Part shown: one piece after another, positions 18,301-25,743 of the stretch | Position numbering within the stretch: the first letter of the stretch is position 1 | Layout: each line of letters starts with the position of its first letter | Assembly (NCBI GenBank): GCA_022361315.1 | Contig: JAKSBB010000304.1 | Location: forward strand, 1-32,970 | Source of the DNA: Desulfobacterales bacterium | GTDB taxonomy: Bacteria > Desulfobacterota > Desulfobacteria > Desulfobacterales > Desulfobacteraceae | Direction of reading: 5' to 3' | DNA length: 32,970 nt | Notes under the pieces: model-generated | Database searches by the model: none | Told to the model about the DNA's origin: nothing | What the model saw: only the letters and a program-made list of their open reading frames with translations | Made by a program: the position numbers and the translations under genes

Positions 18301-21300
18301 TCACGATACAGGCGACGATAAAGAATTGGTTGCCTATCTGACACCGAAGGACACGCCGGATAAAGCGGGCTCTCTGACTCCGGCCAATCTCAGGGAATTG
18401 TTGAATCAGCAATTACCGGATTATATGATACCCGCCCATTTTATTGTGCTGGACAGACTACCCTTGACGGACAGCGGTAAAGTTGACCGCATGGCATTGC
18501 CCGCACCCCGGCAGGAGCGCATTGCCGGCGAGAAACCTGCCACCCCCACCGAAACATTGCTGGCCGGCCTCTGGACAATTATTCTCCGGTGTGACGGCGT
18601 CACCCGGCAGGACAATTTCTTCAGGCTGGGTGGGCATTCCCTGTCTGCCACACGGCTTATCTCCCGCATCCGGGATCAGTTCAGGGTGGAACTGCCTGTC
18701 AGTGCCGTGTTTGAACACCCACGGCTGGCGGAACTGGCCAAAGCCATTGATGCCGCAGGCGGGGCCCCGGGGCTGCCAGCCATACTCCCCCAACCGGCGG
18801 ATGCCCCCCCGGTGCTCTCCTTTGCCCAGCAGCGTCTCTGGTTCCTGGACCAACTGGAAGACAATGGTGGTACCGTATACAATGTGCCCATGGTCCTGGA
18901 ATTATCGGGCCGGCTGGATCTTGGTGCGCTTCGGCTCAGTATCCGATGGCTGGTCCGGCGGCATGAATCTTTACGGAGTTCGTTTCCCACCCGGGATGGA
19001 CAGGCCATGGTGCGGATTCGCCCCGGCCTGGAAAAAGACCTGACGGTTCATGATTTGACCGCCATTGATCCCCGGGACCTGGATGCAGAGGTCGAAAGCC
19101 GGGCCCATAGCCACGCATGCTGCGGATTTGACCTGGGCAAGGGTCCCCTGTTCAAGGTGGATCTGCTGCAGTGTTCCGGCGACAGATGGGTATTATTAAT
19201 GAATATGCACCATATCATCAGTGACGGCTGGTCCCTGGGCGTACTCATACGGGATTTGAGCCGGGCCTACACGGCCTTTGTCCGGGGAGAGACACCCCAT
19301 CAGCCGCCGCCGGCAATCCAGTACGGTGATTATGCGGCCTGGCAGCGGGGGTGGCTGCAGGGGGATGCACTGAAGTTGCAGGAAGATTTCTGGCAACAGC
19401 AGCTTGACGGCGCTCCGGAACTTTTGGACCTGCCCCTGGATCATCCCCGCCCGCCCGTGCAAAGCTATCGGGGCGACCACTTTTGCCATACTCTGCCGCG
19501 GGGTCTGACAAAAACACTGAATCAATTCAGCCGTGAACAGAACGTGAGCCTTTTCATGACGCTGCTGACCGCCTTTTATATCCTGCTCTTCCGGTATAGC
19601 CGGTCAGATGACGTCTGTGTGGGCACCCCCATTGCCAACCGTACCCACAGCGCCACCGACGACTTGGTGGGGTTTTTCGTCAATACCCTGGTGCTGCGCG
19701 GACGGCTTCGGCCTGAACTGAGCCTGGCCGAGCTGCTGGCGGAAACCCGTAACACCTGCCTGGCCGCCTATGCCCACCAGGATATCTCCTTTGAAATGCT
19801 GGTGGAAAAGCTTGCGCCCACCCGCAGTCTGAGCCACAGCCCCCTGTTCCAGGTGATGTTCGGCCTGCAGAATACAGATCCGGTATCACCGGAACTGCCC
19901 GGACTTGACGTCCGGCAAGTGCCGGTGGATTACCCCGTTGCAAAATTCGATTTAAGTCTGAGTATAGAGGAGCAGGACGGCACCCTGAACTGCGGGTGGG
20001 AATTTGCCACCGATCTTTTCAACGAATCCACCATCCGGCGAATGGCGGTCCAGTATGAACATCTGTTGCGGGAGATGACAGCCGACCCCGCTCCCGATCA
20101 CCTGGCCCGGCCCGTCAGCAGCCTGTCCCTGCTCACATCCGGGGATACGGAAACCCTGGGTTCCTGGAATGACACCTCCGACCGCATAGATGGGGAGGAT
20201 TTAAGCCAACCCACCGTTATCGATCTGTTTGAACATCAGGTGGAGACAGCCCCGGATAATATTGCCCTGATTTCTGACACCGTGCAGCTGACTTACAGAC
20301 AATTGAACGACGCCGCCAACCGGCTGGCACATTATATTAACCATCATCAGGGGGAGCATGCCCGAAAGAAAAAGGGACAGCACCGGTTGGTGGCCGTTTG
20401 TGTGGAACGCTCCCCGGAGATGGTTATCGGCATGCTGGCCATTCTTAAATCCGGCAGCGCCTTTGTGGCGGTGGACCCCACATATCCACAGGCCCGGATC
20501 CGCCATATCCTGGCGGACAGCGGGGTATCCCTGGTACTGACCCAAACCGCCCTGACATCATTGCTGCCGCTGGATGAGCTGGAACAGGCGTGTACGGCTC
20601 TCTGTATGGATGATACGGATTTTGCGGACCGGTCCACGGAAAACCCCCGGATCAGCCGGGATCCGGATGATCTGGCTTATGTGATCTATACCTCTGGTAC
20701 CACCGGTGTTCCCAAGGGTGTCATGATTCAGCATGCCGCCCTGGCCGGATACATCCGCATGGTCATCAGGGACTATTCAATGACCCGGGATGACAGGGTG
20801 TTGCAGTTCTCCTCACCCAGTTTTGACCCGGTCGTGGAAGAAATTCATATGACCCTGCTCTCAGGGGCGGCACTATGCTTACGCACCGAGGAGATGATCG
20901 GGTCCACCGAGGCCTTCCTCCGTACCTGCGCCAGACAGGAACTGACCGTACTGGTCCTGCCGACGGCCTTCTGGCACAGCCTGCTCACGGATATGGAGAC
21001 CGTTCGGAAACTCTGGCCGGAACGCATACGGTTCGTGGTAATCGGCGGGGAGGCGGTATCCCCCGGTAAGGCCATGCAATGGCTGGAACAGTTCGGCAAT
21101 TTTCCGGTACTGCTTAACTCCTACGGCCCGTCGGAAGCCACTGTGGCGGCAACGGGTTTCAGGATCAGCGAAGCCGGCACAGAGGGTCTTGAATCAATCC
21201 AGTCAATCCCCATCGGCCGTCCCCTGGCCGACACCCGTATTTACATCATGGACGATCAGCTTCGGCCCCAGCCCCCCGGCATCCCCGGAGAGCTTTGTAT

Positions 21301-22141
21301 TGCAGGCGGGGGACTGGCACTGGGGTATTTCAAGCGGCCGGAACTCACCGCAGAAAAATTTATTGAAACAAAGGTTCTCGGTGAGCAGGAACGGATATAC
21401 AGAACCGGTGACCTGGCGCGGTGGCTGGACGACGGAAATATCGAATTTTTAGGCAGAATCGACCACCAGGTCAAACTACGGGGCTTTAGAATCGAACCCG
21501 GGGAAATCGAATCCCTGCTCAGCCGGCATCCGGCGGTCATGGAGGCGGTGGTGGTCCTGACGGGTGACGGGGAGAACAAGCAACTGGTTGCTTATGTTGC
21601 CGTAGACCACGACCCGGAAGACAATGGGCCGGAAGCAGAGGAGGCATCCCTGACCGACAAACTGCTGGCACATTTGAAGGCACATCTGCCGGCGTATATG
21701 GTGCCCGCCCATGTGGTGCTGCTTGGGGCACTGCCCCTGACCCCCAACGGAAAAGTGGACAGGGAAAAACTGCCGGTCCCGGATATGTCTGCCGTGAACC
21801 CGCATTATGAGACACCGGCCACACCGGCGGAAGCGGTGGTTGCCGATATCTGGACAGAACTGCTGGGGATGGAAAAGGTGGGCCGACACGATAATTTTTT
21901 TGCCCTGGGGGGGCATTCCCTGCTGGTGGTACAATTGGTCAACCGTCTCCAAAGCCTGTTTGAAGTCAGGATGGTCGTCCGGGAATTATTTGAAGCGCCC
22001 ACAGTGGCCGGTATTACCGCAAAACTGCTGGAAAATGAACCGCAAAAAGGACAGGTGGACACCATCGCCCAGCTTCAACAGGAGATAAACGCCATGTCCG
22101 AAGAGGAGATCCGGGCGGCTCTGAGTGACACCGATGAATAG
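12314..22141 (+). CDS. Three-module nonribosomal peptide synthetase, C-A-T-C-A-T-C-A-T, no thioesterase or reductase domain
   Basis: This is a 3275-residue NRPS. Domains by motif: C1 (about 18-455), A1 (484-985), T1 (Ser1036), C2 (1095-1525, His1233-His1234), A2 (1558-2060), T2 (Ser2109), C3 (2165-2595, His2299-His2300), A3 (2635-3140), T3 (Ser3202). C2 and C3 have canonical HHIISDG; C1 has HHIAGDA. Each A domain has its P-loop (YTSGSTG or YTSGTTG near 645, 1718, 2792) and the A10 lysine. By eye alignment to GrsA the ten-residue codes are DALFFGVTFK (A1), DALWLGGTFK (A2) and DPEVVGSVAK (A3). A2 is Val-like, A1 branched aliphatic, and A3 uncertain, with Glu at position 239 as in some Lys/Orn codes. 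There is no epimerase, and the protein ends about 70 residues after Ser3202, so release needs a partner. A starting C domain fits an acyl-primed peptide. The ATG at 12314 lacks a strong ribosome-binding site; an ATG four codons on is an alternative. Confidence 0.95.
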   Translation: MDATMNDTSSLVAPVAETRDLIPLSAGQQALWFIYRDAPESAAYNTALLLRFETGLDPARLRLVVTKLTGRHGILKSRLCEKDGVPYQWVDHRREIEFCLRDVAGPDGAVLDEAAVMEEVYRISKKPFVLEEGVFRVDVFPGADKGSLVLLGLHHIAGDARSLAILGQELCDLYSAEIQGRAAELPPPTSDYTDFIRWEKERLESATGEKTAAYWQRQLAGKPAILQLPTDRPRPRKQTFNGASLRFTMPDTGGLRELARRERCSLFSLLLTAFQVLLHRYTGQEDILVGVPTSTVRGRAAFDDMVGYLVCPMVVHAGFPKETPASFREKAAQTQRQVLSGLYHQPYPFPQLLEQLEIVRDQSYPPLVQAFLAYETIGLIPKRFEADGVLARNIPIAQMEGQFDVSLTFEDDDETLTGILSYNADLFFPETAHRMTEHLQKLLEGVAVQPDRDIRALPMLTRKEIQCLLDWCGAKTDYPGSESIVGLFEQQAEQTPDAVALVHESEQLTYSRLNHCANQLARHLMELMDRYPVKSVKSGNPNTQYPLIGISVDRSFEMIIGLLAILKAGAGYLPVDPDYPAERIRYMLEDSEARLLLTSTGFKARFNGHMPEDRLVCLDDIDLLSLSADNPAVRCESTDAAYVNYTSGSTGQPKGVLIPHQAVVRLVKDTNYATLDSEQVFLQYAPLSFDAATLEIWGPLLNGGRLVMMPPGQKDLASLAAVLAREKISLLFLTTSLFNLLMDEHPEALGGVKQLFTGGEVMSVPHIEKALRLLPDTRLANVYGPTENTTFTTFYPIKGQVNEGGVPIGKPIANTEVFILGPDLKPVPMGVPGELVTAGPGLALCYLNRPDLTAEKFIKVDILGKTRRIYRTGDLARFLPGGDIAFLGRMDTQVKLRGFRIELGEVESALCRMPGVKDAVVILHDRDGDKKLVAYLTPKDAPGGELSLSPAGLRGGLKQQLPDYMIPAHFVVLDKLPLTVSGKADLKALPAPRQNDRAGEQPASPTEAVLAGLWVDILGCDTVHRQDSFFDLGGHSLSATRIIARIRDHFQVELQVSTVFDHPRLDELASAIDAARGKPLLAPIQAQTEDTDNSLSFAQQRLWFLNQLTGNDSAVYNIPLAFELSGPLDVESLRRSLHWLILRHESLRSSFPNRSGKAAVRIRPETEIDEAVLRVHDLTGIPAEDLDEDIRNRAHNHACRPFDLNRGPLFRADLLLCPEQASGQRWVLLLNMHHIISDGWSLGVFMRELRCAYIDFSRGREPDLPPLPVQYSDYAAWQREWLKGEELARQINYWRRQLANAPERLDLPTDTPRPARQSFRGGHRMHQLSGELVKKLTQLSRERNATLFMTLLSAFYILLSRYSRMDDLCVGTPIANRTNSDTHDTIGFFVNSLVLRGRLRPDMRFSELLQDTRETCLSAYAHQDVPFEMLVEKLAPARSLGHSPLFQVMLGFRNDDPMEPDLPGIKSRSLEVAFPFSKFDLSLDIEGREDGLSIRWEYAADLFHASTIRRMAGHFEKLLTAIADTPDRAVGQLSMLTTDDARAWLDWNNTATAYPDDQTVVALFEGQVEKTPDNIAMVCDGEELTYAQLNVKANRLAHYLLGLRRTGGDSDKPIIAISIPRSMEAVIGLLAILKAGGAYLPIDPDYPAHRIRYMLEDSAAPLLITLSRLKDRLLPDGSTGNCLPVCLDDLLDEIDLMELPAENPALPLRVTDPAYINYTSGSTGQPKGVVTPHQAVVRLVRDTNYATLDGAQVFLQYAPLSFDAATLEIWGPFLNGGKLVVMPAGQKALASLAGVLVQEKITILWLTSSLLNIMIEEHPGALQGVTQVLTGGETLSVPHIQKALQLLPDTQLINGYGPTENTTFTCCYPIKNRSYTGSIPIGRPIANTEVFIVDPDLNPVPVGVPGELITAGPGLALGYLNRPDLTAGKFIHTEILGESRRIYRTGDLARVLPGGDIEFIGRMDNQVKLRGFRIEPGEIESALHRIPQVKAAVVALHDTGDDKELVAYLTPKDTPDKAGSLTPANLRELLNQQLPDYMIPAHFIVLDRLPLTDSGKVDRMALPAPRQERIAGEKPATPTETLLAGLWTIILRCDGVTRQDNFFRLGGHSLSATRLISRIRDQFRVELPVSAVFEHPRLAELAKAIDAAGGAPGLPAILPQPADAPPVLSFAQQRLWFLDQLEDNGGTVYNVPMVLELSGRLDLGALRLSIRWLVRRHESLRSSFPTRDGQAMVRIRPGLEKDLTVHDLTAIDPRDLDAEVESRAHSHACCGFDLGKGPLFKVDLLQCSGDRWVLLMNMHHIISDGWSLGVLIRDLSRAYTAFVRGETPHQPPPAIQYGDYAAWQRGWLQGDALKLQEDFWQQQLDGAPELLDLPLDHPRPPVQSYRGDHFCHTLPRGLTKTLNQFSREQNVSLFMTLLTAFYILLFRYSRSDDVCVGTPIANRTHSATDDLVGFFVNTLVLRGRLRPELSLAELLAETRNTCLAAYAHQDISFEMLVEKLAPTRSLSHSPLFQVMFGLQNTDPVSPELPGLDVRQVPVDYPVAKFDLSLSIEEQDGTLNCGWEFATDLFNESTIRRMAVQYEHLLREMTADPAPDHLARPVSSLSLLTSGDTETLGSWNDTSDRIDGEDLSQPTVIDLFEHQVETAPDNIALISDTVQLTYRQLNDAANRLAHYINHHQGEHARKKKGQHRLVAVCVERSPEMVIGMLAILKSGSAFVAVDPTYPQARIRHILADSGVSLVLTQTALTSLLPLDELEQACTALCMDDTDFADRSTENPRISRDPDDLAYVIYTSGTTGVPKGVMIQHAALAGYIRMVIRDYSMTRDDRVLQFSSPSFDPVVEEIHMTLLSGAALCLRTEEMIGSTEAFLRTCARQELTVLVLPTAFWHSLLTDMETVRKLWPERIRFVVIGGEAVSPGKAMQWLEQFGNFPVLLNSYGPSEATVAATGFRISEAGTEGLESIQSIPIGRPLADTRIYIMDDQLRPQPPGIPGELCIAGGGLALGYFKRPELTAEKFIETKVLGEQERIYRTGDLARWLDDGNIEFLGRIDHQVKLRGFRIEPGEIESLLSRHPAVMEAVVVLTGDGENKQLVAYVAVDHDPEDNGPEAEEASLTDKLLAHLKAHLPAYMVPAHVVLLGALPLTPNGKVDREKLPVPDMSAVNPHYETPATPAEAVVADIWTELLGMEKVGRHDNFFALGGHSLLVVQLVNRLQSLFEVRMVVRELFEAPTVAGITAKLLENEPQKGQVDTIAQLQQEINAMSEEEIRAALSDTDE

Positions 22142-22146
22142 CTGAG

Positions 22147-22160
22147 GGGAGAATTCTCCC
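22147..22160. repeat. 14-bp perfect palindrome between NRPS and dehydratase genes
   Basis: GGGAGAATTCTCCC lies 6 nt after the NRPS stop. It could form only a 5-bp stem with an AATT loop and is not followed by a T-run, so a terminator role is doubtful. It could instead be a dyad protein-binding site or chance. Confidence 0.4.
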
Positions 22161-22194
22161 TTATCAATCGTTACGCCCCAAATGTAGGAGAACC

Positions 22195-23517
22195 ATGTTA
22201 TCGGATAAAGAAAAACTGCTCAAAAAACTGATGGCCCAAAAAGGCCTGGGCAAGCCGGTGGAAACGTCCCGTCCCAAAGGGTCGAAACGCAGCGCCCAAT
22301 TGGATAAGTTCCTGGGGATTATCGGCCATAATGCCCGGGCCATTGATTATAAGCTGACGGACAATTATGCCGCCTCCACAGTGGAAAGAACCCTGGCCAA
22401 TGCCGGGGGATTTCAGGATGCCTACCAGGAAGATTCCCGTGTGATGTACGTGGGGAACGCCATTTGCTCCGAAATTGTTTACGCCATGGATTTCGTCCCC
22501 TTCAACGGCCAGGTGCTCTCCTATTTTCTGGCGGCTGCTGGGGCATCCGGGGCATTTCTGGATATGGCGGAAAAGAAACATCTTTCCCGGGATATCTGCC
22601 CGGTGGTCCGGTGCACCCTGGGGGCTGCCATGGAGGACTGCCTGCCCACGCCGGATTACATGACCTTCGGTTACTTTCCCTGTGACAGCGGTGCCAGGAT
22701 GTTTTATGCGCTGGGGGATATTTACGACTGCCCCTATTTTCTTCTGGATGTGCCGGAGCGTAAAAATCATCAGGCGGCGGTCTATCTGGCCGGCCGTCTT
22801 AAAGAGATGGTGGCACATATGGAACGGTCCCTGGGCATCACCGCGGATCCGGACCGGATTGCCCGGGTGGTGGAGGAATCCAAAGCCACCCTGAGGTATT
22901 ATGAGAAGCTTATCACGTTTTCCCTCCGCCATCAGATTTGCCCCTCTGTGCATAAATTTACCACGGACATGACCTCCCATCTGACCAAGCTGGGGGCGCC
23001 ACAGTCCACCGAGGGCGTCCGTCTCTGCCATGAAGAATTGCGGAACGCTGTGGAAACGGCCGGGGGAACCCGTAAAAAAGACAGACCCCGGGTGATCTGG
23101 GATGGCCAGATGCCCTTTTACAGCAATGAAATCATCCGGCATCTGGAGGAAAATCTGGGATTGGAAGTCATGTCCAATATGATACCGGCCCTGGCCCGGG
23201 ACCTGGACGACATGATGGCGGAAACGGATCCCTACCTCTATATGGCCAAACGGATGATGCATTATTCTAAAATTGACAGTACCAAATTCGACCTGCTTGA
23301 CACCTACGAGATCGACGGGGTCATCCGGTTCAACCAATGGGGCTGCCGGCGCCACCTGAGTGTCAACCAGATTGCCAGGGACGGCCTGAGCAAATCCGGC
23401 ATCGCCATGCTGGATATTGACGGGGACTTTATCGACAGCCGGGGCTATTCATTTTCCCAGGTTAAAATCAGGCTGGATGCGTTTGCGGAAATGCTCAACA
23501 ACAGGAGTGAGATATGA
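22195..23517 (+). CDS. 2-hydroxyacyl-CoA dehydratase / benzoyl-CoA reductase family subunit (HgdB-like)
   Basis: This is a 440-residue protein of the family that holds [4Fe-4S] clusters and performs ATP-activated single-electron chemistry on acyl thioesters. Visible cysteines that could serve as cluster ligands include Cys91 (NAICSE), Cys135 and Cys140 (DICPVVRC), Cys163 (FPCDSG) and Cys384 (WGCRR). The C-terminal stretch MLDIDGDFIDSRGYSFSQVKIRLDAFAEML is typical of the family. A good AGGAG site precedes the ATG. The stop overlaps the start of the activator gene by 4 nt, implying translational coupling. Within an NRPS operon the substrate may be a carrier-bound or CoA-bound acyl or peptidyl thioester; this is inference. 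The family is clear, the exact reaction (dehydration or ring/enoyl reduction) is not. Confidence 0.87.
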   Translation: MLSDKEKLLKKLMAQKGLGKPVETSRPKGSKRSAQLDKFLGIIGHNARAIDYKLTDNYAASTVERTLANAGGFQDAYQEDSRVMYVGNAICSEIVYAMDFVPFNGQVLSYFLAAAGASGAFLDMAEKKHLSRDICPVVRCTLGAAMEDCLPTPDYMTFGYFPCDSGARMFYALGDIYDCPYFLLDVPERKNHQAAVYLAGRLKEMVAHMERSLGITADPDRIARVVEESKATLRYYEKLITFSLRHQICPSVHKFTTDMTSHLTKLGAPQSTEGVRLCHEELRNAVETAGGTRKKDRPRVIWDGQMPFYSNEIIRHLEENLGLEVMSNMIPALARDLDDMMAETDPYLYMAKRMMHYSKIDSTKFDLLDTYEIDGVIRFNQWGCRRHLSVNQIARDGLSKSGIAMLDIDGDFIDSRGYSFSQVKIRLDAFAEMLNNRSEI

Positions 23518-24296
23518 TTACACTAGGCATTGATTCCGGTTCCCTTGCCACCAAAGGGGTGGCGCTGGGTGATAATAAGGAAATCGTAGGGGCGGTGGTG
23601 GATCTGACCGGCGGCCGGAGCCGTCAGTCCGGAGAGCGGGTTTACCATCAGGTACTCGAAGCGGCAGGTATAAAAAAATCGGACGTGGACTTTGTGGTGA
23701 CCACGGGATACGGACGTGAAAACCTGCCGTTTTCCGGCAAGAATGTGACGGAGATCACCTGCCATGCGGCCGGGGTTAATTTTCTTTTTCCCGATGCCGC
23801 CACCATTCTGGATATCGGCGGGCAGGACAGCAAGGTTATCCGCATCGACGGCATGGGCCGGGTGGAAAATTTCATCATGAATGACAAATGTGCCGCCGGT
23901 ACCGGGCGTTTCCTGGAAGTCATTGCCAAGGCACTGGAGGTGGAGCTTGGAGATCTGGGCGCCATTTCCCAGCAGACCGATAAGAATGTGGAAATCAGCA
24001 GCATGTGCACGGTGTTTGCCGAGACCGAGGTGGTTTCCCTGGTGGCGGATGACACCCCTGTCCCGGAAATCGTCCGCGGGGTCCATAACGTCATTGTGGA
24101 GCGGGGTGAGATCCTGCTGGAGAAAATCGGATTGATGCCCCCCGTGGCCATGAGCGGCGGGGTGGCCCTGAACATCGGCGTGGTCAAAGAACTGGAAAAA
24201 CGCCTGGGTCTTGAACTTCAGATTTCCGACAATCCCCAGATCACCGGCGCACTGGGTGCTGCCGTGATTGCCCGCAAGCTCATGGCAAAAAGATAA
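23514..24296 (+). CDS. ATP-dependent activator of 2-hydroxyacyl-CoA dehydratase (HgdC-like)
   Basis: This 260-residue protein belongs to the ASKHA-fold activator (archerase) family. A homodimer bridges one [4Fe-4S] cluster and uses ATP hydrolysis to push an electron into its dehydratase or reductase partner. The start GIDSGSLATKGV is the phosphate-1 loop, DIGGQDSKVI (100-109) the second nucleotide motif, and AMSGGVALN the adenosine motif. The bridging-cluster cysteines are Cys126 (NDKCAAGTGRF) and Cys165 (SSMCTVFAE), matching the known positions in HgdC. The ATG overlaps the preceding gene by 4 nt. Having both family subunits alongside, the set should be self-sufficient apart from a low-potential electron donor such as ferredoxin. 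Confidence 0.94.
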   Translation: MITLGIDSGSLATKGVALGDNKEIVGAVVDLTGGRSRQSGERVYHQVLEAAGIKKSDVDFVVTTGYGRENLPFSGKNVTEITCHAAGVNFLFPDAATILDIGGQDSKVIRIDGMGRVENFIMNDKCAAGTGRFLEVIAKALEVELGDLGAISQQTDKNVEISSMCTVFAETEVVSLVADDTPVPEIVRGVHNVIVERGEILLEKIGLMPPVAMSGGVALNIGVVKELEKRLGLELQISDNPQITGALGAAVIARKLMAKR

Positions 24297-24299
24297 GCG

Positions 24300-24330
24300 G
24301 GAAAAAAGACAAGTGGAAAAAAAGACAAGA
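24300..24330 (+). repeat. Short tandem duplication before the last operon gene
   Basis: GGAAAAAAGACAAGT (24300-24314) is repeated almost exactly as GGAAAAAAAGACAAGA (24315-24330), differing by one extra A and the last base. The second copy runs into the start codon of the next gene and is purine-rich, so it may influence ribosome binding. Confidence 0.6.
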
Positions 24331-25451
24331 TGACTATGAAACCCTCAGATCTGATCACAAATATCACCGATATCCATCACAACCGGTTTGAGATCCTTGG
24401 GGCCCTGGAAGGACCCAAGCTCGGCTGGACGTCCATTTACACCCCTGAAGAGATCCTTTATGCCGCCGGCATTACCCCCTACAGGATATCCGGTGAGACC
24501 TGTCCCAAAACCCCCAGGGCCTCGGCACATATGCACCGGAACATCTGTCCCTATGTCCTCAGCTGTCTTGAGGAGGTGTTGGGCGGGAAGCATGATTTTG
24601 CAGACGGTGCCGTCATCACAAATGTGTGTGACGCCCGCCGCAGGCTCCACGATGTATGGCACTATTACCGGCCCGATGATTTTGTCCATATGCCGGATTT
24701 GCCCAAGGTCATCGATCCCACCACCAAAGCCTATTTCATCACCGAGCTGGAATATTTGATAGACCGCCTGGAAGACCGCTTCCAGGTAACGATCACAGAG
24801 GAGAAGCTGCGCCATGCCATCCGCCTGTACAACCGGTCCCGGCAACTCCTTCAGCAGCTGTACGATCTGAGAAACGAAATTCAGCCCTCCATTTCCGGCG
24901 AAGATTACATGCGTATCGTCAAGGCCGCCATGACGGGCCCCCGGGAGGTGTTTAACGAGAAGCTTTCATTATTGATTGACGCGCTTAAAGACCAGGAACC
25001 CCGGCGGAATTTTGATCCGAGAATCATGATCTGCGGCAGTTATTTTGACCATCCCCACATCATCCGCGTTATCGAAGAGATGGGCGGCGTCGTGGCCTGC
25101 GAAGATATCAGCAACGGGATTAAGTATTTCGAGGGTACCGTGGATGAAGTCAAGCCCCCGCTCACCGCTCTGGCGGACTACTACCTGGATAAAACCACCT
25201 GTGCCGCCCTGTTTGACTCCGGAAAACGTTTCGACCATATGATGGATCTGGTCAACCAATACCGCGTGGATGCCGTGGTCTATGTGTCCCTGAAATTCTG
25301 CGACAATAACCTGATTGATTTTCACTACCAGCAGAAACGATTCGCCGAAAAACAGATACCGGTGCTCTTTCTTGAAACAGAACGCATGGCCTCCAACATG
25401 GGCCAGATCCGTACCCGGATTCAGGCGTTTCTGGAGTCTGCCATGCTTTAG
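24330..25451 (+). CDS. 2-hydroxyacyl-CoA dehydratase / benzoyl-CoA reductase family subunit, second paralogue
   Basis: This is a 373-residue protein of the same family as the gene at 22195 but clearly diverged from it. Likely cluster or active-site cysteines are Cys58 (SGETCPKT), Cys73 (RNICPYV), Cys79 and Cys100 (TNVCDARR); a later VSLKFCDNN matches the family's third cysteine region. The C-terminus PVLFLETERMASNMGQIRTRIQAFLE is the usual family ending. It lies 33 nt after the activator gene. Together the two paralogues probably form the heterodimeric catalytic component, as in HgdAB. The ATG at 24330 has a weak ribosome-binding site; an ATG two codons later is possible. Confidence 0.87.
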   Translation: MTMKPSDLITNITDIHHNRFEILGALEGPKLGWTSIYTPEEILYAAGITPYRISGETCPKTPRASAHMHRNICPYVLSCLEEVLGGKHDFADGAVITNVCDARRRLHDVWHYYRPDDFVHMPDLPKVIDPTTKAYFITELEYLIDRLEDRFQVTITEEKLRHAIRLYNRSRQLLQQLYDLRNEIQPSISGEDYMRIVKAAMTGPREVFNEKLSLLIDALKDQEPRRNFDPRIMICGSYFDHPHIIRVIEEMGGVVACEDISNGIKYFEGTVDEVKPPLTALADYYLDKTTCAALFDSGKRFDHMMDLVNQYRVDAVVYVSLKFCDNNLIDFHYQQKRFAEKQIPVLFLETERMASNMGQIRTRIQAFLESAML

Positions 25452-25559
25452 GAGAAAGATGTTGGAATGGTATCATGAGGTCTTACCCGGTTGCCTATCG
25501 CTGCTGTTTTGTATTATAGTATAGAAAGCCGGGCCGTATATGTGTTTGGTTCCCCCTGC

Positions 25560-25590
25560 AATGCGATAAATCGGGTAATGCGATAAATCG
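25560..25590 (+). repeat. 14-bp direct repeat downstream of the operon
   Basis: AATGCGATAAATCG occurs exactly twice (25560-25573 and 25577-25590), separated by GGT, a 17-bp period. It lies in a 292-bp gap that holds no gene. The function is unknown; a protein-binding site is possible. Confidence 0.7.
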
Positions 25591-25663
25591 ACATCCAGTT
25601 TTGTGTAACAATCGTCCGGAGTCTCCCCTTTTCAATGGCGTCCGGATTGAGCGGCCGGGCAGA

Positions 25664-25690
25664 CGTCACGGGGCAACATCCCCTGTGACG
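25664..25690. other. Imperfect hairpin in the intergenic gap
   Basis: CGTCACGGGG (25664-25673) can pair with CCCC-T-GTGACG (25680-25690) across a 6-nt loop, with a single bulged T. No T-run follows, so it is not a standard intrinsic terminator. It lies between the dehydratase operon and the small membrane-protein gene. Confidence 0.4.
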
Positions 25691-25743
25691 ACGCGTTTGG
25701 AATTCTCCTTGGGACAATAATTTTATCGTAAAGGAGGCCCGCT

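Noticed and set aside
22147..22160. GGGAGAATTCTCCC as a terminator splitting the NRPS operon
   Set aside because: The stem would be only 5 bp with no T-run, and a good ribosome-binding site and same-strand genes follow closely.
22198..23355. 385-codon open frame antisense to the first dehydratase subunit gene
   Set aside because: The plus-strand frame has clear family motifs, a good ribosome-binding site and a 4-nt overlap with the activator gene; the antisense frame has none of these.
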